Shown here piece by piece: positions 1-8,391 of a stretch of 64,000 nucleotides of DNA. The DNA is from Chryseobacterium sp. LAM-KRS1 (GTDB lineage Bacteria; Bacteroidota; Bacteroidia; Flavobacteriales; Weeksellaceae), in assembly GCF_013184525.1 (NCBI RefSeq), contig NZ_JAAOIZ010000005.1, positions 124,001 to 188,000 of the forward strand, written 5' to 3'. Made by a program: the position numbers and the translations under genes. Position 1 is the first letter of the stretch. Each line of letters begins with the position of its first letter. The notes under the pieces were generated by a model. The model searched no databases and was not told the origin of the DNA. It saw only the letters and a program-made list of their open reading frames with translations.

Positions 1-1022
1 CATAAAAGATTTTCTTTGCAGTATTCCTCAACAATTTTGATCTGTTCCGGAGAACGGTTGGTAGCATGCATGTATTCCAAAGTACGTGAGTCGATAGGGA
101 AATAAGTAACCGTACATCCGAATTCCGGAGACATATTGGAAATAGTGGCACGGTCGGTAACCGTTAAATGATCAAGCCCTTCACCAAAGACTTCCACAAA
201 TTTCCCAACCACTCCCTGGTTTCTGAGGATCTTTGTGATTGAAAGAACCATATCGGTAGCAGTACAATGATCAGGAATTTTTCCTGTCAGTTTTAAACCT
301 ACTACCTCAGGACAGGTAAAGAAAATAGGCTGTCCCAGCATAGCTGCTTCCGCTTCTATCCCACCAACACCCCAGGCGATAACCCCGATTCCGTTTACCA
401 TTGGCGTATGTGAGTCTGTCCCTACCAATGTATCAGGAAAGAGCCATCCGTCTCTGCTGATCACTCCTTTTGCTAAATATTCCAGGTTAACCTGATGGCA
501 TATTCCCATTCCGGGAGGAACTACGGTAAAATTATTCAACCCATGTTGTGCCCATTTCAGAACTTCATACCGTTCCTTATTCCTTTCAAACTCCAGTTCT
601 ACATTCCGGTCATAAGAATAATCGGTTCCGAAATAGTCTACCTGAACGGAATGGTCGATAACCAGATCTACCGGAATAGCTGGATTGATCTTTTGTCCGT
701 TTTTTCCCTGCCTCACAAATTCTGCCCTTAAAGAAGCCATATCTACTACTGCCGGTACTCCCGTGAAATCCTGCATCAGGATCCTGGCGGGTTTAAAAGG
801 GATATCCTTATCATTAGGAGCAGGTGTCCATTGCAGTAAGGTATTGATATGTTCGTCTGTAATACCAAAACCGTCATAATTCCTTAAAACATTTTCTAGA
901 AGAATACGGATACTGAACGGAAGATGATCCACACCTCCCGGCAGGTTTCTTAAAGAGCTATAAGTATAAGATTTTCCATCAATAGTAATTTGTTGTACAG
1001 ATTTTGCGTTTGGGGTGTTCAT
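1..1022 (-). CDS. acnA: Aconitate hydratase, N-terminal part (cut by window edge)
   Basis: This is the N-terminal ~340 residues of an AcnA/IRP-type aconitase, which interconverts citrate and isocitrate in the TCA cycle. The protein begins MNTPNAKSVQQITIDGKSY and shows family blocks such as LPFSIRILLENVLRN, QDFTGVPAVVDMA and GTDSHTPMVNGIGVIAWGVGG. The Fe-S cluster cysteines of this family lie further C-terminal and are outside the window, so catalytic competence cannot be judged. The start at 1022 is the first ATG before the conserved N-terminus. The frame is open to base 1. No partner gene is visible on this side. Confidence 0.95.
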   Translation of the reverse strand, partial: MNTPNAKSVQQITIDGKSYTYSSLRNLPGGVDHLPFSIRILLENVLRNYDGFGITDEHINTLLQWTPAPNDKDIPFKPARILMQDFTGVPAVVDMASLRAEFVRQGKNGQKINPAIPVDLVIDHSVQVDYFGTDYSYDRNVELEFERNKERYEVLKWAQHGLNNFTVVPPGMGICHQVNLEYLAKGVISRDGWLFPDTLVGTDSHTPMVNGIGVIAWGVGGIEAEAAMLGQPIFFTCPEVVGLKLTGKIPDHCTATDMVLSITKILRNQGVVGKFVEVFGEGLDHLTVTDRATISNMSPEFGCTVTYFPIDSRTLEYMHATNRSPEQIKIVEEYCKENLL

Positions 1023-1162
1023 TTCAGGTGTTTTTTATTATATATACTAAGTTACCTCAAAAAAAGAAATATGAAAAGAACATTAGGATATATTAACATT
1101 AAAGAACCTTTTTTTTCTTTAGTCTACTTATATTTGATCCAAGACAAATGATAAACTATTAA

Positions 1163-1195
1163 AACATAAGCCTCTCACAATGAGAGGCTTATGTT
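1163..1195 (-). terminator. Hairpin terminator after the aldo/keto reductase gene
   Basis: Perfect 15-bp arms (AACATAAGCCTCTCA and its complement) enclose a 3-base loop. The hairpin sits 15 bases past the stop of the reverse-strand aldo/keto reductase gene and separates it from acnA. The T-run on the reverse strand is short, so termination is likely but not certain. Confidence 0.7.
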
Positions 1196-1210
1196 AATAA
1201 TATTAAAATT

Positions 1211-2206
1211 CTATCTGTAATCAGGGATCTGTGCTTTCTCATAGATCAATCCCTCAGATTTTATCTCATTCCAGAAATCAGGAGGAATTACGGCATTTAG
1301 TCCTTCTACATTGTCATGCACCTGATCCGGCTGACTGGCCCCGGGAATAATGGCCGCAAATTCATCAGCCGCCAAAACAAATTGCAGGGCTGCATGTACA
1401 ATGTCTGTGTTGTATTTTTTTGCTATTTCTGCAATCCGGTCTCTTTTTTCTGTCATCCCTTTGGGAATGACGTCTTTATAATTATAGCGGTTTCTCCCCG
1501 CAATAAATCCTGAATTATAACCGGCTCCGGAAACCAGTTTTACCCCAGCTTTTTTTACGGCCGGAAGTAATCTGTCTACGGCATCTTCATGTTCTAAAAT
1601 AGAATATTGGGTAGCAGAAAGGCAGATGTCTGGGTCAGCAGCTTCAATGCAGTCCAAAATAGGCTCTATTTTATTAACACCCATTCCCCAGGCTTTTATA
1701 ATCCCTTGTTCCCTTAACTCTGAAAGTACTTTAAAAGCTCCTTCCTTTGCCTGTTTCAGAAAGTAAGGATACCGGTCACCGACCTGATCTTCAGAAAGGT
1801 CATGGATGTATACAATATCAATACGGTCGAGCCCTGATCTTTCAAGGCTTTCATCGATTGACCTTTTTATAGCATCTGCTGTATAATCATGCCGGAAGTC
1901 ATAATTTAATGGATTTTTCCACATGGTGGGTGGGACCTCAGATTTAGGGACTTCCTTAAATAATCTGCCTACTTTTGTAGAGAAAACAAAGTCATCTCTA
2001 TCCTTACCCTGTAAAAACTGTCCAAATCTTCTTTCGCTTTTTGTCAATCCGTACCAGGGTGAGGTATCATAATACCGTATGCCCAGGTCCCAGGCCTTTT
2101 GCAGGACTTCGTGCGCTTCTTCATCCGTAATGTCAGCAAAAGCAGTTCCTATAGCTACTCCTCCTAATCCTAATTTGTGCTTTTCTGTTAGAATGTCTGT
2201 TTTCAT
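1211..2206 (-). CDS. Aldo/keto reductase (aldose/fucose dehydrogenase-like)
   Basis: A 331-residue aldo/keto reductase, an NAD(P)H-linked oxidoreductase with a TIM barrel. Visible features are the Asp/Tyr pair in YYDTSPWYG, the Lys in FSTKVGRLF and the His in YIHDL, which form the family tetrad. The layout (PWYGLTKSERRFGQFL) resembles the D-threo-aldose 1-dehydrogenase / L-fucose dehydrogenase subgroup, so a sugar substrate is plausible but inferred. The frame stays open upstream to 2410, but that extension runs into the divergent NADH dehydrogenase gene and is not conserved-looking. The ATG at 2206 (MKTDILTEKHKLGLGGVAIG) is therefore preferred. It is a single gene, divergent from ndh. Confidence 0.88.
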   Translation of the reverse strand: MKTDILTEKHKLGLGGVAIGTAFADITDEEAHEVLQKAWDLGIRYYDTSPWYGLTKSERRFGQFLQGKDRDDFVFSTKVGRLFKEVPKSEVPPTMWKNPLNYDFRHDYTADAIKRSIDESLERSGLDRIDIVYIHDLSEDQVGDRYPYFLKQAKEGAFKVLSELREQGIIKAWGMGVNKIEPILDCIEAADPDICLSATQYSILEHEDAVDRLLPAVKKAGVKLVSGAGYNSGFIAGRNRYNYKDVIPKGMTEKRDRIAEIAKKYNTDIVHAALQFVLAADEFAAIIPGASQPDQVHDNVEGLNAVIPPDFWNEIKSEGLIYEKAQIPDYR

Positions 2207-2321
2207 ATTGTACTTTTTATGTTGGGTTATAGTAAAGCAAGCAAACATTGTGCATTTATGAACTTTAATTTTTTTTGGTCTTATTATTGGACTCTTACTG
2301 TAACCACTCAAAATAGTAAGT

Positions 2322-3587
2322 ATGAAAAAGCACATCATCATTGTAGGCGGAGGATTTGCTGGGATTAATCTCATCAAATCACTTAAAAATGACGAACGGT
2401 TTGAGATCACATTGATTGATAAAAATAATTACCATTTCTTTCCTCCTCTCATCTACCAGGTAGCCACTTCTTTTATTCAGGCTTCAAATATCAGTTATCC
2501 TTTCAGGAGAATGATTTCAAAGTTCCGAAATGTACGGTTTCACATGGGAAATCTAATTAAAGTGGTTTCAGAAACCAAAACCGTAGAAACTGATACCGGA
2601 AATTTAAGCTATGATTATCTCGTTCTTGCTTTAGGAACCGAATCTAATTTTTTCGGAATGGAAAATGTTCAGAGGTGTGCACTTCCTATGAAAAGTATTA
2701 CTGAAGCTCTTTATCTTCGAAATCATATGCTTCTGACTCTGGAAGAAGCGGCAAGAAATAAGGATATGAAAGCAGCAGGTCGTCTTCAGAATATTGTTAT
2801 TGCAGGAGGTGGACCCACAGGAGTGGAACTTGCTGGGATGCTGGCAGAAATGGGAAAATATATTGCTGAAAAAGAATATCCTGAAATTAAACTGGGTCTT
2901 TCCAACCTGTATCTTATTGATGCCCTTCCTACCCTTCTTTCACCGATGAGCGAAATGGCCCAGAAAACTTCTTATGAGACACTGAAAAAATTAGGGGTAA
3001 AAATTATTCTGAACGTCTCTGTGAAAGATTATATTGACAATAAAGTAATCCTTTCTGATGGAAGATCCATTGAAACCGAGACCCTGATCTGGACATCCGG
3101 TGTCATAGGCCGGGAAGTTCCCGGTATTCCCAAAGAAGCTATCGGTCGTGGAAGAAGAATACTGGTAGACGGATATAATGAAGTGGAAGGAATGAGAAAT
3201 ATTTACGCTGTAGGTGACATTTGTCTTCAGCTCACGGAAAAAAAATATCCAAACGGGCATCCTCAACTGGCACAGGTAGCCATACAGCAAGCGCATAACT
3301 TAGCTGATAACTTTAAGTATATTGCACAAGGTAAACCTTTGAAACCTTTCGAGTACAATGACAAAGGAAGCATGGCAATTATTTCTAAATACAATGCGGT
3401 AGTAGACCTCCCAAAATTTTCTTTTAAAGGTTTTATAGCATGGCTTACGTGGTTATTTATTCATATCATTCCTTTGGTAGGATTTGGAAGTAAGGTCCGT
3501 CTTGCTTTTGATTGGCTTCGGTTGTTTATTACCAATAACCCTTCTATCCGTTTAATACTCTATCCAAAGAGGAATACAGATAAATAA
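2322..3587 (+). CDS. ndh: Type II NADH:quinone oxidoreductase (NDH-2)
   Basis: A 421-residue flavoprotein that passes electrons from NADH to quinone without pumping protons, at the cytoplasmic face of the inner membrane. It has an N-terminal FAD Rossmann motif (GGGFAG, residues about 8-13), a second dinucleotide fold near residue 161 (GGGPTGVELAG) and the flavin-site motif IYAVGDIC. The C-terminal ~60 residues are hydrophobic/amphipathic (GFIAWLTWLFIHIIPLVGFG), as expected for NDH-2 membrane docking. Its length is normal for the family. It is transcribed divergently from the aldo/keto reductase and appears monocistronic, converging on the next gene with a 5-bp gap. Confidence 0.92.
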   Translation: MKKHIIIVGGGFAGINLIKSLKNDERFEITLIDKNNYHFFPPLIYQVATSFIQASNISYPFRRMISKFRNVRFHMGNLIKVVSETKTVETDTGNLSYDYLVLALGTESNFFGMENVQRCALPMKSITEALYLRNHMLLTLEEAARNKDMKAAGRLQNIVIAGGGPTGVELAGMLAEMGKYIAEKEYPEIKLGLSNLYLIDALPTLLSPMSEMAQKTSYETLKKLGVKIILNVSVKDYIDNKVILSDGRSIETETLIWTSGVIGREVPGIPKEAIGRGRRILVDGYNEVEGMRNIYAVGDICLQLTEKKYPNGHPQLAQVAIQQAHNLADNFKYIAQGKPLKPFEYNDKGSMAIISKYNAVVDLPKFSFKGFIAWLTWLFIHIIPLVGFGSKVRLAFDWLRLFITNNPSIRLILYPKRNTDK

Positions 3588-3592
3588 CAGTT

Positions 3593-4027
3593 TTATTTAT
3601 ACCGCTGATTACAGGCAGATTTTGATTGCTCATCTATTGATATTGAACGGGTGGAAGAAGCTTCTTTTTTAGGTAGTTTTCCCAGTTTTTCATAGAATTT
3701 ATGAAGCTGGTCCAGTTCATCTTCTGTAAGATCTTCAATATCTACGATCCGGTTACTGGCGTGTTCATGAGCAGCAATTAGCTCGTTAAGTTTAATCTGT
3801 ATGGCTTTTGAGTCCTTATTTTGTGCTTTTTGGATAAGGAAAACCATGAGAAAAGTAATTATTGTGGTTCCGGTATTGATAACCATCTGCCAGACTTCCG
3901 AAAAATTAAATATAGGTCCTACGGAAGCCCAGGCAATAACGAGGATTGTTGCTGTGATAAATGCAGCGGCACTACCAGTAAAATAAACAGCTTTATCTGC
4001 GAATTTGTCAAAAAGATTCTTTTTCAT
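3593..4027 (-). CDS. Low-affinity iron permease family membrane protein
   Basis: A 144-residue protein with two transmembrane segments in the first ~75 residues (about 17-36 and 46-66), then a charged cytoplasmic tail (QIKLNELIAAHEHASNRI...). The pattern DKFADKAVYFTGS followed by two helices and the KLNELI block matches the Fet4-like low-affinity iron permease family (PF04120). Bacterial members are small and their transport role is largely unproven. The start at 4027 (MKKNLFDKFADK) is preferred over an upstream ATG at 4054, because it gives the usual N-terminus. It converges with ndh. Confidence 0.8.
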   Translation of the reverse strand: MKKNLFDKFADKAVYFTGSAAAFITATILVIAWASVGPIFNFSEVWQMVINTGTTIITFLMVFLIQKAQNKDSKAIQIKLNELIAAHEHASNRIVDIEDLTEDELDQLHKFYEKLGKLPKKEASSTRSISIDEQSKSACNQRYK

Positions 4028-4292
4028 AATAATAGTGGATTGGAAGACATACATTTTAGTGATGCTTAATGTCTTTTCATTTATTTCGAATATAAAGATT
4101 CAGCAACTGTTATTTTTATGATCATAGTCATAATTAGAATTAGTAATTGCGTATTTAATTCTATTTATTTTTATTCAATATTTCATTTTTAAGTTAAAGT
4201 AATGTTAAGTATTTAAATAATTTGAGGTTTCGTTGTTGCGTTTGGCTTTATTATTGTAACCAGTTAATGCATAAACCACAAAAAATATTAAT

Positions 4293-4910
4293 ATGGCAAC
4301 GAGTACAAAAACACCAGGAAAAAAAACGGCAACGTCTTCAAGAGCCAGATCGGCATCAACCCCGGCTAAAAAAACAACCGCGGTAAAAACTCCGGCAAGA
4401 AAGGTTCCCGCTAAAAAGGATGCGGCAAAGGAACTCAAGGATCTGTTTGAAGATGGGCTTAAGGATATTTACTGGGCTGAAAAAGCATTAACGAAAGCTC
4501 TTCCGAAAATGGAAAAAAATGCTGATGATAAAGGCCTGAAGAAAGCGATATCAAGTCACCTGGCTGAAACCGAAAACCATGTAAAAAGATTGGAAGAATG
4601 TTTTGCTGCTTTGGGCAAGAAAGCTCAGGCAAAAAAATGTGATGCCATGCAGGGATTGCTGGATGAAGGGAAAAGTATTATGGAAGAAACACAACCAGGC
4701 TCTGTACGGGATGCCGGAATTATTGCAGCATCACAGAAAGTAGAACATTATGAAATTGCAACCTATGGTACGTTAGCAGCTTATGCTAAGGTTCTGAAGC
4801 AAACCAAATGTCTGAAAATTTTATTGAAAACATTGGAAGAAGAGAAAAAATGCGATGAACTCCTTACCAGTATCGCAGACACTGCTCTGAATAAGAAAGC
4901 AATGAAATAA
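4293..4910 (+). CDS. YciE/YciF-type ferritin-like protein (DUF892) with basic tail
   Basis: A 205-residue protein. Residues ~48-205 (ELKDLFEDGLKDIYWAEKALTKALPKM...) match the DUF892 / YciE-YciF ferritin-like four-helix family linked to general stress responses. Residues 1-47 are almost entirely Lys, Ala, Thr, Pro, Ser and Arg, with repeated PAKK/PARK motifs like eukaryotic histone H1 tails. Such a tail would be expected to bind nucleic acid, as in Dps-like proteins, but this is inference. Glu and His residues that could bind metal are present (HLAETENHVKRLEE, KVEHYEIATYGTL). It is monocistronic, with a strong terminator just downstream. Confidence 0.85.
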   Translation: MATSTKTPGKKTATSSRARSASTPAKKTTAVKTPARKVPAKKDAAKELKDLFEDGLKDIYWAEKALTKALPKMEKNADDKGLKKAISSHLAETENHVKRLEECFAALGKKAQAKKCDAMQGLLDEGKSIMEETQPGSVRDAGIIAASQKVEHYEIATYGTLAAYAKVLKQTKCLKILLKTLEEEKKCDELLTSIADTALNKKAMK

Positions 4911-4929
4911 TATGAATATTACAACAAAG

Positions 4930-4957
4930 AATCCTCAATTTTAATTGAGGATTTTTT
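4930..4957. terminator. Bidirectional terminator between convergent genes
   Basis: Stem ATCCTCAATT/AATTGAGGAT with a short loop is followed on the forward strand by T8. It lies 20 bases after the ferritin-like gene and just before the stop of the convergent AraC gene, and probably serves both. Confidence 0.85.
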
Positions 4958-4974
4958 TTATAAAAATTTAAGTA

Positions 4975-5877
4975 TTATTCTATGCCGAAAGAAGTTCTGA
5001 ACTCCATCGGAGCCATTTTTGTTTTCTTTTTAAATAGAGTGCTGAAAGACTGAGGATGTTCAAAGCCTAACGCATAGGCGATTTCACTCACAGATAAATT
5101 AGTGGTCGACAGTTTTTCTTTGGCCTTTGCTATTAATTTTTCATGAATATGTTGTTGGGTATTCTGCCCTGTATGAATTCTTAACAGATCACTGAGATAA
5201 TTAGGAGATAGGTTCATTGCTTCAGCAATAAGCTGAACGGTTAACAAACCCTTATCTGCAGATTGTTCATGATCAAAATAATCATTCAGAAAAAGCTCGA
5301 ATTTTGTTAGGAGCTGATGATTGCTGTTTTTGCGGGTAATGAACTGCCGTTCATAAAAACGATTGGAATAATTAAGCAAAAGATCAATCTGAGATAAAAT
5401 AATCTCCTGGGTATGACGATCGATATGCTGACATTCTTTATCTATTTTTTTGAGTATTGCAATCAGATCATCTTCCTCATCTTCCGATAAATGTAAAGCT
5501 TCATTTACCGCATAGGAGAAAAAACCATAACCCGTAATCGAAGATGCCAGAGGATGTTTCAATAAAAAATCAGGATGAAAGATCAATAAGTAACCTGATC
5601 CGCATTCCATATTTTGCAAGTCTAAATACTGTACCTGGTTAGGTGCAGTAAAGCTTAATACTCCTTTATCATAGTCATAATGCTGCTGACCATATTTGAT
5701 CTTGCCTTTTGCTTCTCTTTTCAATGCAACACAGTAGAATCTGTTCACAAAACCTTTCCATATTTCATCTTCCAGAAATATAGAATGGGACAGATTAATA
5801 ACACTTACCAGCGGATGTTTAGGTTCCGGTAAGGATAATAGGCGATGAAAAGCTGAAACCGACTGAATAGCATTCAT
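4975..5877 (-). CDS. AraC-family transcriptional regulator
   Basis: A 300-residue regulator. The last ~100 residues carry the two helix-turn-helix units of the AraC/XylS family (LLTVQLIAEAMNLSPNYLSDLLRIHTG and LSVSEIAYALGFEHPQSFSTLFKKKTKMAP). The N-terminal half is a sensor-like domain of unknown ligand. It lies 16 bp downstream of an aldo/keto reductase gene on the same strand, so the two are probably co-transcribed. It is the likely local regulator of that reductase (inference). Confidence 0.9.
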   Translation of the reverse strand: MNAIQSVSAFHRLLSLPEPKHPLVSVINLSHSIFLEDEIWKGFVNRFYCVALKREAKGKIKYGQQHYDYDKGVLSFTAPNQVQYLDLQNMECGSGYLLIFHPDFLLKHPLASSITGYGFFSYAVNEALHLSEDEEDDLIAILKKIDKECQHIDRHTQEIILSQIDLLLNYSNRFYERQFITRKNSNHQLLTKFELFLNDYFDHEQSADKGLLTVQLIAEAMNLSPNYLSDLLRIHTGQNTQQHIHEKLIAKAKEKLSTTNLSVSEIAYALGFEHPQSFSTLFKKKTKMAPMEFRTSFGIE

Positions 5878-5893
5878 AAAACAAATGTAATAA

Positions 5894-6898
5894 TTAATCT
5901 AACAGTCCCATACTGAATTCATCATATTGAGCTCCCGTATCAGTGCCTAAAGGAATAATGCTTTCCAGTTTTAAAATTTCCTCTTCTGTAAGCTGAATAT
6001 GAACAGCATCAATATTCTGTTCCAGATATTTTCTGCGTTTTGTTCCTGGAATCGGGACAAAGCCTTTACTGATAATCCATGCTAATGCCAGTTGGGAAGA
6101 CGTAATGTTCTTCTCTTTTGCCATAGACTCGATGGCTTCTACCAGTTTAATATTTTTATAAAAATGTTGTTCCTGAAAACGAGGGATTGCGCGTCGGAAG
6201 TCATTTTCAGGCAAGTCATCAATGGAACGGATTTGTCCGGATAAAAAACCGCGTCCCAGCGGAGAATAAGGCACAAACCCTATTTTCAGTTCTTGTAATG
6301 TTGTAATCACTCCTCTTTCTTCTACTGTACGCTCAAACAATGAATATTCACTTTGTACAGCTGTAATGGGATGAACAATATGGGCTCTTTTGATGGTTTC
6401 TGAAGATACTTCCGATAAGCCGATGTATTTCACTTTTCCTTCTTTTACCAGTTCGCTCATTGCTCCTACAGTTTCCTCTATAGGCGTGTTTTTATCCAGC
6501 CGATGCATATAATAAAGATCAATATAATCAGTCTTTAAGTTTTTTAATGAACGTTCTACTGATTTCTTTACATAATCCTTCTTTCCGTTGATGGCCCAGG
6601 TAACCTTATCCTGGTCATTGATTTCCCAACCAAATTTGGTAGCAATAATATATTGGTCCCGATTGTTTTCCGTAGCTTTGGCAATAAGCTGCTCATTTTT
6701 AAACGGACCGTAAAGATCTGCTGTATCAAGAAAATTACCTCCTAGCTCTAATGATCTGTGAATGGTCGCAATAGCTTCCTTCTCATCTGCTTCACCATAC
6801 ATATTTCCGTCTTCAAAACCTGTCATACCCATACATCCTAAACCTATAACAGGAACTTTCAATCCCTGATTTCCTAATTGTATTGTATTCATTTTCAT
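5894..6898 (-). CDS. Aldo/keto reductase (YakC/Tas-like)
   Basis: A 334-residue NAD(P)H-dependent aldo/keto reductase. The tetrad residues are visible in NFLDTADLYG (Asp, Tyr), IIATKFGW (Lys) and LYYMHRLD (His). The C-terminal cofactor loop PIPGTKRRKYLEQN is typical of the family. The start is MKMNTIQLGNQG; the second Met (6892) is equally possible. It lies directly upstream of an AraC gene (16 bp), suggesting a two-gene operon, and is separated from the next reductase upstream by a terminator. The substrate is unknown; members often reduce aldehydes and alpha-ketoaldehydes. Confidence 0.9.
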   Translation of the reverse strand: MKMNTIQLGNQGLKVPVIGLGCMGMTGFEDGNMYGEADEKEAIATIHRSLELGGNFLDTADLYGPFKNEQLIAKATENNRDQYIIATKFGWEINDQDKVTWAINGKKDYVKKSVERSLKNLKTDYIDLYYMHRLDKNTPIEETVGAMSELVKEGKVKYIGLSEVSSETIKRAHIVHPITAVQSEYSLFERTVEERGVITTLQELKIGFVPYSPLGRGFLSGQIRSIDDLPENDFRRAIPRFQEQHFYKNIKLVEAIESMAKEKNITSSQLALAWIISKGFVPIPGTKRRKYLEQNIDAVHIQLTEEEILKLESIIPLGTDTGAQYDEFSMGLLD

Positions 6899-7000
6899 AC
6901 TGTTTATTTAATGATTCAAAATTCGTAAGAAATAAAAAACAGCATGTATGCAAAACACTGAACAACGTATGTAAATCAAGGGTATATAGATCATAAAAAC

Positions 7001-7026
7001 AAAAGCCTCGTATGAGGCTTTGTTTT
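7001..7026 (-). terminator. Terminator after the third aldo/keto reductase
   Basis: Stem AAAGCCTC/GAGGCTTT with a 4-base loop is followed on the reverse strand by TTGTTTTT. It touches the stop codon of the reverse-strand gene that ends at 7026. Confidence 0.8.
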
Positions 7027-7970
7027 TATTTGCTTGCTTCATTCAGAAGCTGTACATCTTCATTACTCAGATGAAGTTCAGTCGCTTTAAACAAGGTTTG
7101 TAATTGAGACTGGCTGGTTGCGCTTACGATAGGTGCGGTAATAAGTGGGTTGGCTAATAGCCATGCTAAGGCAACAGAAGCCTGGTTGGCCTGATGTTTT
7201 TCACTTACCTGATCCAAAGCTTTTAATACCCTCTCTCCTTTTTCATTAAGATATTTTCGGGCACCTTCTCCCCTGGCACTTTTAGAAAGATCTGCTTCAC
7301 TGCGGTATTTTCCGGTTAGAAAACCTGCCGCTAAAGACCAGTATGGGAATACGCTCAAATCATATTTTTCCACCAAAGGAGCGTAATTTTTTTCAAAGTT
7401 TCCACGCTCTAATAAATTATAATGAGGTTGTAAAGCGACATACCGGGGTAAATTATTCTTTTCTGAGGCTTCAAAAGAAGCGGTAAGCCTTTCCGGAGTA
7501 AGGTTGGAAGCTGCAATATAACGCACCTTTCCGGCTTTTATAATTTCGTCATACGCCTCAAGAGTTTCCTCAACAGGGGTTTTATGATCATCAAAGTGGG
7601 TATAATAAAGATCTATATGATCGATCTGTAATCTTTTCAAAGATTCGTCAACAGATTTCAGGATATGTTTTTTACTGATATCAAAACCATGTTCTTTGGT
7701 TTCTGATCCTACTTTAGTCGCAATGACAAGATCATTTCTGTTGCCCCGGCTCTTCAACCATTTTCCGATAATTTCTTCAGACTGTCCCCCTCTTCCATTT
7801 ACCCACCAAGAATAGGTATCAGCAGTATCTATAAAATTGAATCCGGCTTCTGTAAACTGATCCAGGATGTCAAAAGATTGTTGCTCATCCAATGTCCATC
7901 CGAAAACGTTTCCTCCGAAATTAATAGGTGCGACCGATAAATCCGTATTTTTTATCATTCTCTTTTTCAT
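7026..7970 (-). CDS. Aldo/keto reductase
   Basis: A 314-residue aldo/keto reductase. The motifs FNFIDTADTYSWW (Asp and Tyr), VIATKVGSET (Lys) and DLYYTHFDDHKTPVEET (His) form the catalytic tetrad. The C-terminal ITAPIVSATSQSQL segment is the cofactor-binding loop, with the usual Gly-Thr replaced by Ala-Thr. It resembles the YajO/Tas-like reductases that act on aldehydes and sugars, with unknown physiological substrate. It is closed by its own terminator and so is probably independent of the downstream reductase-AraC pair. Confidence 0.88.
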   Translation of the reverse strand: MKKRMIKNTDLSVAPINFGGNVFGWTLDEQQSFDILDQFTEAGFNFIDTADTYSWWVNGRGGQSEEIIGKWLKSRGNRNDLVIATKVGSETKEHGFDISKKHILKSVDESLKRLQIDHIDLYYTHFDDHKTPVEETLEAYDEIIKAGKVRYIAASNLTPERLTASFEASEKNNLPRYVALQPHYNLLERGNFEKNYAPLVEKYDLSVFPYWSLAAGFLTGKYRSEADLSKSARGEGARKYLNEKGERVLKALDQVSEKHQANQASVALAWLLANPLITAPIVSATSQSQLQTLFKATELHLSNEDVQLLNEASK

Positions 7971-8391
7971 ACATTAAAAATTAATTTTTTAGTCATAATC
8001 ATTGATGTGGTGCTCTATGAACCCACAATTGAAAACTGTTAAGATAGTTTATCTCCTTGTTTTTTGAATTTGTTTGAAGACGGAGAATCATCTTCAGTAC
8101 TATAAATTTAAAGAAAAATTTTCTTAAGAATAGCGGACAGAAGATTATTTAAGATAATATTAATACAATACGGTTGATCATAAGAGTTTATTCTGTCAAT
8201 TAAGATTATGATTTTAAATACAAAGACACAAAGGAATTTAATGATGATACTTTTTAAGGGGCAAAGATTTTTGGAAGGTATGATGTAATTTTGAATTCTT
8301 TCAATATTATATTTATTAGAGATAAAGCCCCTGCGCTTTAACAAAATGAAATATGCAAAATAGCGTCTTTGTATTTAATAAAAAATGATTT
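7971..8391. other. AT-rich intergenic region holding a palindromic element
   Basis: No credible gene is seen in these ~420 bases. The left part (7971-8213) holds the promoter region of the reductase, with nothing recognised. The right part holds the inverted-repeat element listed separately. Confidence 0.6.
8214..8378. repeat. 165-bp palindromic intergenic element
   Basis: Perfect 14-bp inverted repeats TTAAATACAAAGAC (8214-8227) and GTCTTTGTATTTAA (8365-8378) bound the element. Inside, GGGGC (8258-8262) and GCCCC (8327-8331) are almost symmetrically placed (44 and 47 bases from the ends), so the whole unit could fold into one long imperfect hairpin. It contains no coding potential. From memory, inverted CAAAGAC/GTCTTTG motifs recur between genes of Flavobacteriia, so this may be one copy of an interspersed family. 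Only one copy was seen here. Confidence 0.55.

Noticed and set aside
2207..2410. N-terminal extension of the first aldo/keto reductase
   Set aside because: It runs across the promoter and start of the divergent ndh gene and is unlike any aldo/keto reductase N-terminus.
8108..8344. 78-residue reverse-strand ORF
   Set aside because: It lies inside the AT-rich palindromic element, has no recognisable domain or start context, and is better explained as chance.
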